DNA from: Candidatus Oscillochloris fontis
GTDB taxonomy: Bacteria; Chloroflexota; Chloroflexia; Chloroflexales; Chloroflexaceae
Direction of reading: 5' to 3'
Length of the DNA stretch: 44,597 nucleotides
Assembly: GCF_004138135.1 (NCBI RefSeq)
Contig: NZ_RYFD01000037.1
Coordinates: 1-44,597, forward strand
Shown: piece after piece, positions 31,506-39,321 of the stretch
How the letters are laid out: every line of letters starts with the position of its first letter
How positions within the stretch are numbered: position 1 is the stretch's first letter
Translations under genes and position numbers: made by a program
Notes under the pieces: generated by a model
Seen by the model: only the letters and a program-made list of their open reading frames with translations
What the model was told of the DNA's origin: nothing
The model's database searches: none

Positions 31506-32245
31506 AAGATCGTCGTGCCGCCAGCGGCAAACCCGGCTAGATTGGTGATCCGCACCGAGGCCGCTCCGGCATCGAGCGCATCCAGCGCTGCCCGTACCTT
31601 CGGGATCATACCACCACTAATCTCCCCGGAGTCTATCGCTGCCAGCACCGCTGCACGATCCAGGTGTGGCGCAACGCTGCCACCCAGAATCACCCCCGGC
31701 ACATTACTCACAAAGACCAGTTGGGTCGCCGGGAAGGCTCCCGCCACCCCCTGCGCCACCTGATCGGCATTGATGTTGTAGCTGAGGCCATCCGCTACGC
31801 CGCGTGCCACCGGCGCAATGACTGGCAACCAGCCCAGATCGATCATCGCCTGAAGGGCGGCGCGATCCACCTGGGTAATCAGGCCCACCCGCCCCAGATC
31901 GACCCCATCGGGGCGCTGCGGGACACAACCGAGCAACCCCAGATCCTGCCCACTCAGCCCCAACGCCCGCACCCCCGCATCCACCAAGCGTGCCACCACC
32001 CGCTTATTGATCGTTCCGCAGGCCACCTGCTGCATAATCACCATCGCCTCCGGCGACGTGACGCGCAGCCCACCAATGAAGGTCGTGGGAATACCATAAT
32101 GGCTGAGCGCGGCGGTAATCTCCTTCCCGCCGCCATGCACCAGCAGCAATGGCCCGCTGAAATCGGCAATCGCCGCACTCAGCCCATCCAAAAACGCTGG
32201 ATCGTCCAGTTCATTCCCGCCAACTTTAACGACGGTGAGTTGCAT
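31502..32245 (-). CDS. argB: Acetylglutamate kinase
   Basis: 247 residues, amino-acid kinase fold. Phosphorylates N-acetylglutamate in arginine synthesis. Motifs: N-terminal [50 protein letters not shown] and the C-terminal [18 protein letters not shown]. The short N-terminus suggests an Arg-insensitive form. LysZ of the alternative lysine pathway is related, but the window has a DAP-type lysA, so argB fits better. No other arg gene is near. Start at 32245 has AGAGG upstream; a Met nine codons earlier is not family-like. Confidence 0.88.
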   Translation of the reverse strand: MQLTVVKVGGNELDDPAFLDGLSAAIADFSGPLLLVHGGGKEITAALSHYGIPTTFIGGLRVTSPEAMVIMQQVACGTINKRVVARLVDAGVRALGLSGQDLGLLGCVPQRPDGVDLGRVGLITQVDRAALQAMIDLGWLPVIAPVARGVADGLSYNINADQVAQGVAGAFPATQLVFVSNVPGVILGGSVAPHLDRAAVLAAIDSGEISGGMIPKVRAALDALDAGAASVRITNLAGFAAGGTTIL

Positions 32246-32277
32246 TGAGAGCCTCTTTCTATCGTGTGCCAAACATT

Positions 32278-32394
32278 GTGGCCCTCACCCCCAGCCCCTC
32301 TCCCGCACGCGGGAGAGGGGTGATTCCGCAGCGCAATGTGTTCGATTCCCCCTCGCCCACGCAGTGTGCGAGGGGGCTAGGAGGTGAGGGCCGA
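32278..32394. repeat. CCCTCACCCCC...GGTGAGGGCC repeat
   Basis: GGCCCTCACCCCCAGCCCCT at the left and GCTAGGAGGTGAGGGCC at the right frame two hairpins (CCCCTCTCCCGCACGCGGGAGAGGGG and CCCCTCGCCCACGCAGTGTGCGAGGGGG, here given by position about 32293-32318 and 32350-32377). It is related to 13555-13835 and separates the membrane operon from argB. Confidence 0.8.
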
Positions 32395-33330
32395 TCATCC
32401 CTCGCCCACCACCCCGGCAATCCGTTCCGCCAGATCCGCCCCCTCGCGTTCGACCATGCGGCGCTGGTAGAGTAACGCCATCCAGATCGGCAACGGAGGC
32501 AGCGCCAGGGTCAGGGCTAATACGACCACGACCACACTGAGCACTTGGCCAAGCACCGACTCAGACCCGAAGAGAAACAGCAACGGCATTGGGAGCAGCA
32601 CGCCAACCGCCACTGTCACGCAGAGCGCCAGCGTACCGAAGATCAGGCTGGCACATAGGTAGATCAACAGATTGCTTCCGAGGCGGTAAAACAGCAGATC
32701 CATACTGCGCCGTAGCGCCTCCTTCATGCCCAGATCGCCCTGCACAAAGGGCTGAAGGCTGAAGATCAGGCTCCCAACAGTGGCTCCACTCACCACCAAT
32801 CCCAACCCATACAAGAGCATAAAGAGCAAGGCCATAAAACTCAAGATCAGACTGCCCAGCGCCGCGCCGATGCCGCCACTTATCTCAAGCAGCCTACCGA
32901 ATAGACTTCCAACAGTGACAATGACGATTGAACTCGGACAGATACACATGGCACTCAGGAATGAAATAACCGTATTGAGGACGATCAGGTAGACTCCACC
33001 ATACATGCTCATTCCCAACAGCCGTAGCGGGCCAATGCGCAGCACCTCGCGCAGGATGATTGGCTTGCCCTGGATGATCTCGACGGTCGCTCGACTGATT
33101 GCGCCCATCAGGTAGATGCCTACCGGCAGGCTCAGCAGGCTGAGGCCAAAAAAGAGGAACAGCCCGCCCAAGCTATTCAACCAAAAAGGCGTCATCACCA
33201 GCAGCAACCCCAACACCACCATCGGAACCGTCCCAATTGCGGCGATCATCGCAAAACGCGGGAATTCACGCCGGTAGAGATTGAGGCCATCGTCGAGGAG
33301 ATTCAGGACGGGTTGCAGCGTGGGGCGCAT
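32395..33330 (-). CDS. Polytopic membrane protein of unknown function
   Basis: 311 residues with about six hydrophobic segments (for example FAMIAAIGTVPMVVLGLLLV near 26-45 and VLSVVVVVLALTLALPPLPI near 265-284). The N-terminus LQPVLNLLDDGLNLYRREFP resembles membrane proteins that accompany DUF4129/DUF4350 genes. It is the last gene of a three-gene leftward operon, 8 bases after DUF4350. No enzyme motif is visible. Confidence 0.75.
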   Translation of the reverse strand: MRPTLQPVLNLLDDGLNLYRREFPRFAMIAAIGTVPMVVLGLLLVMTPFWLNSLGGLFLFFGLSLLSLPVGIYLMGAISRATVEIIQGKPIILREVLRIGPLRLLGMSMYGGVYLIVLNTVISFLSAMCICPSSIVIVTVGSLFGRLLEISGGIGAALGSLILSFMALLFMLLYGLGLVVSGATVGSLIFSLQPFVQGDLGMKEALRRSMDLLFYRLGSNLLIYLCASLIFGTLALCVTVAVGVLLPMPLLFLFGSESVLGQVLSVVVVVLALTLALPPLPIWMALLYQRRMVEREGADLAERIAGVVGEG

Positions 33331-33338
33331 GTCGGCTC

Positions 33339-34460
33339 CTAGAATCGGTCGGCTTCGGCAATCAGGCGCAAGAGTTCGCTTTCGCTCACCTCCGGGCGAT
33401 CCATCCGTGCGAGCAGGCTCCGCAGTGCATTGGGGTCAATCGGGCTTACTCCCGCCAGCGCAGCCACAAACGCCGTGTCGTCTTGGTTGGGGTTGACGCC
33501 ATAGGGCCGCGCTAAGCGGCGCTTGAGGTTGGTGCGGTAGTGCGCTAGTAGGTAATCGCTCTTGCGCCCGCGCCGCAACAGGCCCGCCATACTCTCCAAA
33601 TACTCGGCACTACTGCGGCGGGTACGCTCCTCACGCAAGGCTATCGGGCGGCCAAACCGACGCCCACTCAGCACCAGGTATAGCACAACCACTCCCCCCG
33701 CATAGAGCATCGCCCACCCCCACGCACTCCCAGTCAGTAGGCTGCCCAACGATGGCTCGCGCACAAAGCCGTGGTGGTACTCATCAAACAGAATCCGCCC
33801 GCTCGGCCCAATCCGCCCCACCAGATGCAGCACCAACTCGGCACTGCCCGCTTGGGCCAAGCCGACATTGCTGAAGGGGTAGGTACTACTGCTTAGGTAG
33901 ACATAACCTTTACCATGCACAAACCCCGCCACCACCGGCTCGCCGTTCATCTCCACCAGCACCGCCGCTGCCGCTGGCAACTGCGCCAACACGCTACTGT
34001 TTTGCATCTGAAGTTGGCTGACCGGTGCCACCGGCTGGACGATCCGGGCCTGGGTGTCCATACTATTGGCGGCAGAGCCGAGGCGAGCGGCAAACGCCTG
34101 GAAGAGCGGCGCACTCCCACTGAGGTGGCGCTCATCGGCGAGGATGAGCGTGCCCCCCACCTCAACCCACGCCACCACCGCCGCGCTCTCATCCGGCGTG
34201 AAGACTTCGGGGGGCTCCAACACCACAAGCAGATCGCTCGTGGCATCGAGCGTAAAATCGCGGTACTCCAACCGCTCCACCTGGTAGCCCAACTCGCCCA
34301 GCCAGCGGTAGAGCGCCATGGTGCCCCTGGGGTTACTGGAATGGCTGGTGGCCTGATGTGATCCACCACCCTCATCATTCGGCACAATCAACAAGAAGAT
34401 CAGCAGGCCCCCAAAGAGTGCGCTGATGATCAAGATTTCGCGGCGGTAGCGCAGGATCAT
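33339..34460 (-). CDS. DUF4350 domain membrane protein
   Basis: 373 residues. One membrane segment near 9-27 (ILIISALFGGLLIFLLIVP) and another near 250-270 flank a DUF4350 domain (about 40-235) with NPRGTMALYRWLGELGYQVE, where a Rossmann-like GATase/ThuA-type fold is expected. It starts inside the DUF4129 stop (ATGA, 34457-34460). DUF4350, DUF4129, MoxR ATPase and DUF58 genes commonly cluster; only the first two plus a polytopic protein are here. Confidence 0.85.
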   Translation of the reverse strand: MILRYRREILIISALFGGLLIFLLIVPNDEGGGSHQATSHSSNPRGTMALYRWLGELGYQVERLEYRDFTLDATSDLLVVLEPPEVFTPDESAAVVAWVEVGGTLILADERHLSGSAPLFQAFAARLGSAANSMDTQARIVQPVAPVSQLQMQNSSVLAQLPAAAAVLVEMNGEPVVAGFVHGKGYVYLSSSTYPFSNVGLAQAGSAELVLHLVGRIGPSGRILFDEYHHGFVREPSLGSLLTGSAWGWAMLYAGGVVVLYLVLSGRRFGRPIALREERTRRSSAEYLESMAGLLRRGRKSDYLLAHYRTNLKRRLARPYGVNPNQDDTAFVAALAGVSPIDPNALRSLLARMDRPEVSESELLRLIAEADRF

Positions 34461-35407
34461 GATGTGCCCCCCCGCTCAGCCGGTAGCTCGCGCAGCGCCG
34501 CCACTTGCCCGGCATAGGTGGCAAAGCTGCGCGCATCAAGCCGCACATCCCCGTACCAGACCTGATCAAACGTCTCGACGACCGGGCGCAACCCTTCGCG
34601 CAGGTGCGGGCTATTGTTCAGATGCTCCAGATATTCGCGATTCGTCAGCGTGCGATCATAGCGCAGGCGGCCATGCTCATCGAGCCACAGCAAGGCCGAG
34701 AGGTAGAGCATGCGCGCAGCGCGGCGGTACTCACCCTGCCGCGCCAACTCCGCAGCCTGTTGGGCTGCCTCATCAGCCCGCAGATGCGCTTCGGGGTCGT
34801 CGCTCGGCATGGGGGTAATCGGCACCAGCGTGCGGCGCAACCCGCGCACCCAGATGAAAAGGATCACCGCGACCAGGATCAGGCCGATCAGGACGAAGAT
34901 CCACGCCAGCGGGTCGCTATAGTCATTCGCCGATTGGGCCACTGGCGGGGCAATCGCACCGAACATATCCGCCAGCCACTCAAAGAAATCCCGCAGCCAC
35001 TGGGGTGTTTCGGGCGGGTCGGGTTGGGTAAACGGCGGCGCAGCGAGGATCTGGTGCAGCCGCTCAGTTGCGGCGGGATCGGGCGGGCCAGTACTGGCCG
35101 TAAGGGCATCAAGCAGCGCCCCGATGCGTGTCGCAATCTGGGGCAAGTCGGGGTTCTGAACTTGCATCGCCTCGGCCAACCAGCGGTTATCTACCGGTGC
35201 CATGCGACCATCAGCCAACTGCACCTGCTCCAGTTCCACCAACTGGGACACAACCGCCGCTAAGCCGAGTTGATCGCCCCGCTCAGCGGCAGTATGCGCC
35301 TCACGCAACAGCCGCAGGTAGGTCTCGAAGGGCACTGGCGCGGCGTGTGCTGCGGGTGTCCAGAAGAGAGCGAGGGTGAGGATGCAGAGCAACCAGCGCT
35401 GGTACAT
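34457..35407 (-). CDS. DUF4129 domain membrane protein
   Basis: 316 residues. Signal peptide or first membrane segment at about 1-22 (WLLCILTLALFWTPAAHA), an extracellular part, a membrane segment near 155-178 (WIFVLIGLILVAVILFIWV) and a cytoplasmic DUF4129 domain near 215-305 (GEYRRAARMLYLSALLWLDE, TNREYLEHLN, FDQVWYGD). First gene of the leftward three-gene operon. Its role is not known; context in other genomes suggests cell-envelope or exopolymer processes. Confidence 0.86.
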   Translation of the reverse strand: MYQRWLLCILTLALFWTPAAHAAPVPFETYLRLLREAHTAAERGDQLGLAAVVSQLVELEQVQLADGRMAPVDNRWLAEAMQVQNPDLPQIATRIGALLDALTASTGPPDPAATERLHQILAAPPFTQPDPPETPQWLRDFFEWLADMFGAIAPPVAQSANDYSDPLAWIFVLIGLILVAVILFIWVRGLRRTLVPITPMPSDDPEAHLRADEAAQQAAELARQGEYRRAARMLYLSALLWLDEHGRLRYDRTLTNREYLEHLNNSPHLREGLRPVVETFDQVWYGDVRLDARSFATYAGQVAALRELPAERGGTS

Positions 35408-35422
35408 ACGGCATGCCTGATG

Positions 35423-36223
35423 CTACTTCTGACGCTCAATCTCGGCGCGCACCTTGCGAGCCGCCTTGAGTGCCTTCTGCTCACCCAGCAGATCAATACT
35501 AAAGACCCGGCGGCGCTGTTTGCCTTCCTCGTACCATGTCACCTGGAAGATCGGCTTACCCGCCTTGGTGGTACGCGAAATACCGACAATCCCGGTATTG
35601 GAGTAGGCCACGCCAATCGCCGGACGGTTGGTGCGCGGCTTGCCCACGTCCCGCTCAACTTGGTCGCGCCACTCCACCGCTGCGGCCAACGAACCGAGCC
35701 GATCCCCATAGGCGGCATCGGCAAAATATTTGGTGTAGGTCTTTTTGGCCCACGTCACGCGCACCAAGTAGCCAGGGCGATGCTTGGGGCTACTCTCGAT
35801 GCGGGTCAGATTCTTATACTTGGTAGTGCGCGGCTGGAGGCGGGGGGGCACATAACGCCGAGCACGCCGGGGCGTATCCGCTTCGACATGATTGAGTGGG
35901 GGTGTCAGTTCGTCATCCAGGTCGTCAATCGGTAGCGCGGATGGTTCTGCGGGTGAGGGTGGAGTGAGCGGATCATCGAGAAATTCGGCAGGATCTTCGA
36001 GTTCAGGCAGTTGCTCCGGTACATCACGCGGTCGCCAGAGCGCCCAGATCGGGCCGCTGCTCCGTGGGCGCATGCCCTCCTCAGTGGGGAGCAGGATGCC
36101 GGTGGCTTCCCATTGCACATACCCACCCGGCCAACGTGGCAATAAGCGTCGTAGCTCGTCTGCATCAGGGCTGTATGCCTCTAAGACATACACTTTGCCA
36201 TCGCGCCGACGTTCAAGCCTCAT
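35423..36223 (-). CDS. Protein with two AP2-like DNA-binding repeats
   Basis: 266 residues. The C-terminal half (about 145-262) holds two units resembling bacterial AP2 domains: YLVRVTWAKKTYTKYFADAA with LAAAVEWRDQVERDVGKP, then GIVGISRTTKAGKPIFQVTW with FSIDLLGEQKALKAA. The linker (about 75-140) is rich in Pro, Asp and Glu. The N-terminus (1-70) has no family I recognise. Bacterial AP2 proteins are often mobile-element nucleases, but no HNH motif is seen here, so a stand-alone DNA-binding protein is more likely. Assignment is by pattern and moderate. Confidence 0.6.
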   Translation of the reverse strand: MRLERRRDGKVYVLEAYSPDADELRRLLPRWPGGYVQWEATGILLPTEEGMRPRSSGPIWALWRPRDVPEQLPELEDPAEFLDDPLTPPSPAEPSALPIDDLDDELTPPLNHVEADTPRRARRYVPPRLQPRTTKYKNLTRIESSPKHRPGYLVRVTWAKKTYTKYFADAAYGDRLGSLAAAVEWRDQVERDVGKPRTNRPAIGVAYSNTGIVGISRTTKAGKPIFQVTWYEEGKQRRRVFSIDLLGEQKALKAARKVRAEIERQK

Positions 36224-36313
36224 TGCAGTCCTGTCCTTACTCGGTTAGTGGTATGTTGAAGGTGTCTAACAATCAGGCCATATCATACCACAATCCCTTT
36301 TTGTTGGTTGCAA

Positions 36314-36443
36314 GTGACTGTTCACACTTGGGGTAAAAGAAACCTCTCATTGACGCCAGGGTGTCAAGACGCAAAGGTTTTGTTGAAGGCTTTGCGCCTT
36401 GCACCTTGGCGTCAAAACCGGGATGTGGGGAGAGTGGCCTTAC
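36314..36443. mobile_element. Degenerate GTAA miniature element at the dsbB 3' end
   Basis: The left end GTGACTGTTCACACTTGGGG (36314-36333) is clear; the right end (GAGTGGCCTTAC, to 36443) keeps only the outer GTAA type bases. The core has CGCAAAGG arms with small changes. No 8-bp duplication is found (GGTTGCAA before, ACCAGATC after). The TAA stop of dsbB is read from the right end. Confidence 0.7.
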
Positions 36444-37033
36444 ACCAGATCCGCTAACACCAGCGTCACGATCACCGTCACCACCACAATCCCAATCATC
36501 CAGCGGTTGGCCAACATCTGGCCACGGCCTGGGCGTGGCAGCGCTTCATCACCAGCCAGGGCAAAGTTACCCATCATCACATTGATCGTCATGAAGGCGA
36601 AGAGCGCCAGGAACGGGATTTTGATAAAACTGAACGGGCCGGTCAGAATGGGAGTCAGATAATCCACACTGCACGGCACCAACCCGGTACACGGCGATCC
36701 GGAGATGATCTTCATGACCTCAAGGTAGTGGTAGGTCGAGACGACACTTCCCGCCAATGAGAGCGGCAACACATACCAGTGCAGTTTGGGGTCGCGCTTG
36801 ATGATCCCCACCGCAAGGATGACGGCCAGCGGGTACATGAGGATGCGTTGGTACCAACAAAGCTCACAGGGCAGCCACTTCAACACTTCACTAAAGAAGA
36901 GGCTGCCACAGGTGGCCAGCATGGCGGCGATGAGGGCAATGTGACGACACGAAATGGTGAGTAGTCCGATGATCCCGCCCGACTCGACCAACTCTTCGTT
37001 CTCTTCGCGGGCGTGTGGCTCAATATAGGGCAT
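36440..37033 (-). CDS. Disulfide bond formation protein DsbB/BdbC-like
   Basis: 197 residues, polytopic. Passes electrons from a DsbA-type oxidase to quinone. Has the C-x-x-C pair LPCELCW (C56, C59) and a second pair SPCTGLVPCS (C115, C121) in the next outside loop, as in functional DsbB. Four segments fit the DsbB core and an extra hydrophobic C-terminal helix (VVVTVIVTLVLADLV) may be a fifth segment. No DsbA is adjacent. The stop codon coincides with the end of a repeat element, so the end may be recent. Confidence 0.9.
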   Translation of the reverse strand: MPYIEPHAREENEELVESGGIIGLLTISCRHIALIAAMLATCGSLFFSEVLKWLPCELCWYQRILMYPLAVILAVGIIKRDPKLHWYVLPLSLAGSVVSTYHYLEVMKIISGSPCTGLVPCSVDYLTPILTGPFSFIKIPFLALFAFMTINVMMGNFALAGDEALPRPGRGQMLANRWMIGIVVVTVIVTLVLADLV

Positions 37034-37082
37034 AGTGGTGGCGAGTCCTGCTTCATGATGCTTCTTCCCCTATGATTGTACG

Positions 37083-37715
37083 TCACGATCCATCCAGGTG
37101 TGTCTCAAGATTCTGCATGGCTGCAACCAATTGATCTTGACGAATAGCGGCGGTCATGTCGCCACGGGTTCGTTCCAGAACTGCCCGCAAGGCGTCGGTG
37201 GTGCGCCGTAACCCGCCGGTCACGGCGTCGGGGAAATCAACACTCACCAGTTCGCTGTAGACATCGTCCATGATGCGTAGTAGTGCCTCGCCGCGCTCGG
37301 TTTCGCCCCGGCGTAGCCCGTCGAGAATGGCGCGGCGCAGTTCGCTGGCCGCTTCGGCAAGGCCGTTGAGATAGGCGGCTGGTTCAACCCCAATCGCAGC
37401 CGCATGGGGCGGCGGGCGGTCGCTGAGGAAGGCCAGCACCAGATGGGCCTCGACGAGCTCTTTGAGCGCATCCTGCGAATATCCGGCATGGCGGATCTCT
37501 GGGCATGTGCTGGTGGCCGCACGCAGCTTTTGCGCAAGATTTCCCGCCTCATCTAAGAGTTGTTGCGCGTGCTCAAACTCGGCACGGTGCGCAGCGCGAA
37601 TACTGTTGGCACAACTGCGAATCAGGCTGCGTGAGATGCCAATCGCTTGCTCACGGGCGGCATGGCTGGCTTCGATCTGCCGGACACACGGGGTGACGAG
37701 ATCTTCGATGCTCAT
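37083..37715 (-). CDS. Translin-family protein
   Basis: 210 residues, mostly helical. It has translin-like blocks: AIGISRSLIRSCANSIRAAH, GYSQDALKELVEAHLVLAFL, VEPAAYLNGLAEAASELRRA, VDFPDAVTGGLRRTTDALRA and ERTRGDMTAA. Translin and Trax form octamers that bind and cut small RNA in eukaryotes; prokaryotic homologs are known in archaea and some bacteria with unclear roles. The acidic residues of Trax catalysis cannot be assigned with confidence by eye. It stands alone, downstream of nothing obvious. Confidence 0.8.
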   Translation of the reverse strand: MSIEDLVTPCVRQIEASHAAREQAIGISRSLIRSCANSIRAAHRAEFEHAQQLLDEAGNLAQKLRAATSTCPEIRHAGYSQDALKELVEAHLVLAFLSDRPPPHAAAIGVEPAAYLNGLAEAASELRRAILDGLRRGETERGEALLRIMDDVYSELVSVDFPDAVTGGLRRTTDALRAVLERTRGDMTAAIRQDQLVAAMQNLETHLDGS

Positions 37716-37865
37716 GGGCTTGTTCCCTATAGGCGGTAGGCTAATCGGCGCTGCTGCTCAAACAGAAGACGTTCTTGAGTGATCTATAAGACCGCTACAT
37801 ATGGGTGCGTTCCATATGCTCTCGTACCTCAAAAGGTTTAAGATTGGCATCATACCATGGGTGCG

Positions 37866-37893
37866 TTAACATGAACGCCAAGAATGCTATAAT
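37866..37893 (+). promoter_or_regulatory. Promoter of rlmN (predicted leaderless transcript)
   Basis: TTAACA (37866-37871) and a perfect TATAAT (37888-37893) with 16-base spacing. The expected start, near 37900, is about 3 bases before the rlmN ATG at 37903, and no purine-rich ribosome site lies between. The mRNA is probably leaderless. Confidence 0.7.
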
Positions 37894-37902
37894 CTACCCG
37901 CT

Positions 37903-39051
37903 ATGGCTAATCCATCACTCTACGATATGAATCTATCCGATCTGGAGGCGCTGTTACGTGCCTGGGGCCAGCCGGCCTTCCGTACACGCCAGATCTATCG
38001 CCAACTCTATCTCAATCTTGCCGCTGATCCCGCTGCGATGACCGATCTGCCCCAGGCGTTGCGCGAGCGCCTCGCCCATGAGTCCACACTGAACCCGCTG
38101 CATCTCGTGCGTTCCCAAGTTTCCGCCGATGGCCTCACCCGCAAGGCGCTCTTCGCCCTTCCCGATGGGGTGCAGATCGAGACGGTGCTGATGATCTATG
38201 CTGATCGTGCCACAGTCTGTGTCTCGACTCAGGCCGGGTGTGCGATGGGCTGCTCGTTCTGTGCCACCGCCACCTTGGACTTGCGGCGCAACCTGACGGC
38301 GGGCGAGATGGTGGCGCAAGTGCTCTGGGCCAGCCGCGAGGTGCGCAACCTTGCATCTCAGCCCGCATCAACTACCAATCCGGGGCGCTCTAGTGCTGAG
38401 GACGCAACATGGTGGGGCGAGTCCCATGCGCTCCGGCGGCCTTTGGAGCGGGTCTCCAATCTGGTCTTTATGGGTATGGGCGAGCCATTCGCCAACTATG
38501 ATCGCTGGTGGGAGGCGGTGCAGCGCCTCCACGACCCCCTCGGCTTCAATATGGGCGCCCGCAGCATGACGGTCTCCACGGTCGGGTTGGTGCCGGGTAT
38601 CCTGCGCCTCGCCGATGCGGGCCTGCCGATCAATCTGGCCATCTCGCTGCATGCCCCCGATGATGCGCTGCGTAACGAGTTGGTGCCGATCAATACGCGC
38701 TATCCGATCAAGGAGATCTTGGCGGCGGCGCATACCTATGTTGAAAAGACCGGGCGGCGGGTCTCGTTTGAGTATGTCTTGATCCAGGGGCGTAACGATC
38801 ACCCGCACCAAGCGCTGGCGCTGGCCAAGTTGCTGCGTCATGAATCCTTGATCTGCCACGTCAATCTCATCCCCTGGAATCCGCTGCCCGGCTCACCCTT
38901 GGCACGTTCGGATCTCCAACGGGTGCGCGCCTTCCAACAGGTGCTCGTGGATTATGGCCTTGCCTGTACCGTGCGTGTCGAGCGCGGGGTAGAGATTGCG
39001 GCGGCCTGTGGCCAACTGGCTGGAGGAGGTAACTGTTCACACTTGGGGTAA
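37903..39051 (+). CDS. rlmN: 23S rRNA (adenine-2503-C2) methyltransferase RlmN
   Basis: 382 residues, radical-SAM methyl synthase that methylates A2503 of 23S rRNA and A37 of some tRNAs. The Fe-S cluster motif is CAMGCSFC (C113, C117, C120); [11 protein letters not shown] and the C-terminal CTVRVERG and [10 protein letters not shown] (C369, the methyl-carrying Cys position) follow. An insertion of about 30 residues (about 150-182) precedes FMGMGEP and is not usual. After C369 only 13 residues remain; the last six (NCSHLG) and the stop are encoded by a miniature element inserted at 39029. Without the element the frame would end GGGA-stop, overlapping the next gene's ATG. Confidence 0.94.
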   Translation: MANPSLYDMNLSDLEALLRAWGQPAFRTRQIYRQLYLNLAADPAAMTDLPQALRERLAHESTLNPLHLVRSQVSADGLTRKALFALPDGVQIETVLMIYADRATVCVSTQAGCAMGCSFCATATLDLRRNLTAGEMVAQVLWASREVRNLASQPASTTNPGRSSAEDATWWGESHALRRPLERVSNLVFMGMGEPFANYDRWWEAVQRLHDPLGFNMGARSMTVSTVGLVPGILRLADAGLPINLAISLHAPDDALRNELVPINTRYPIKEILAAAHTYVEKTGRRVSFEYVLIQGRNDHPHQALALAKLLRHESLICHVNLIPWNPLPGSPLARSDLQRVRAFQQVLVDYGLACTVRVERGVEIAAACGQLAGGGNCSHLG

Positions 39052-39306
39052 AAGAAACCTCTGGTTGACGCAAAGGCGCAAAGACGCAAAGGTTTTGATG
39101 AGGGCATATCCTTGAAGTCTTTGCGTCAAAACCGGGATGCGAGGTAGCTGTTCACACTTGGGGTAAAGGAAGCTTCTGATTGACGCAAAGGCGCAAAGAC
39201 GCAAAGGTTTTGTTGCAGGCTTTGCGCCTTGGCGTCTTTGCGTCAAAATCGGAATGCTAGGAGAACTGTGAACAGTTACGATGCGAGGAGAAGGGTGAAC
39301 AGTTAC
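39029..39306. mobile_element. Composite GTAA miniature element with 8-bp target duplication
   Basis: 278 bp. Left end GTAACTGTTCACACTT, right end AAGGGTGAACAGTTAC (15 of 16 match inverted). The inside holds a second left-type end (about 39146-39165), two CGCAAAGG palindromes and a second right-type end finishing at 39279, so it is two elements nested or joined. TGGAGGAG (39021-39028) before it is repeated exactly at 39307-39314. It separates rlmN from the downstream lipoprotein gene and encodes the rlmN end. Confidence 0.88.
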
Positions 39307-39321
39307 TGGAGGAGGGGCTTG

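Noticed and set aside
31502-32245. LysZ of the aminoadipate lysine pathway
   Set aside because: No LysW or other pathway gene is near and a DAP-type lysA is present; argB is the simpler call.
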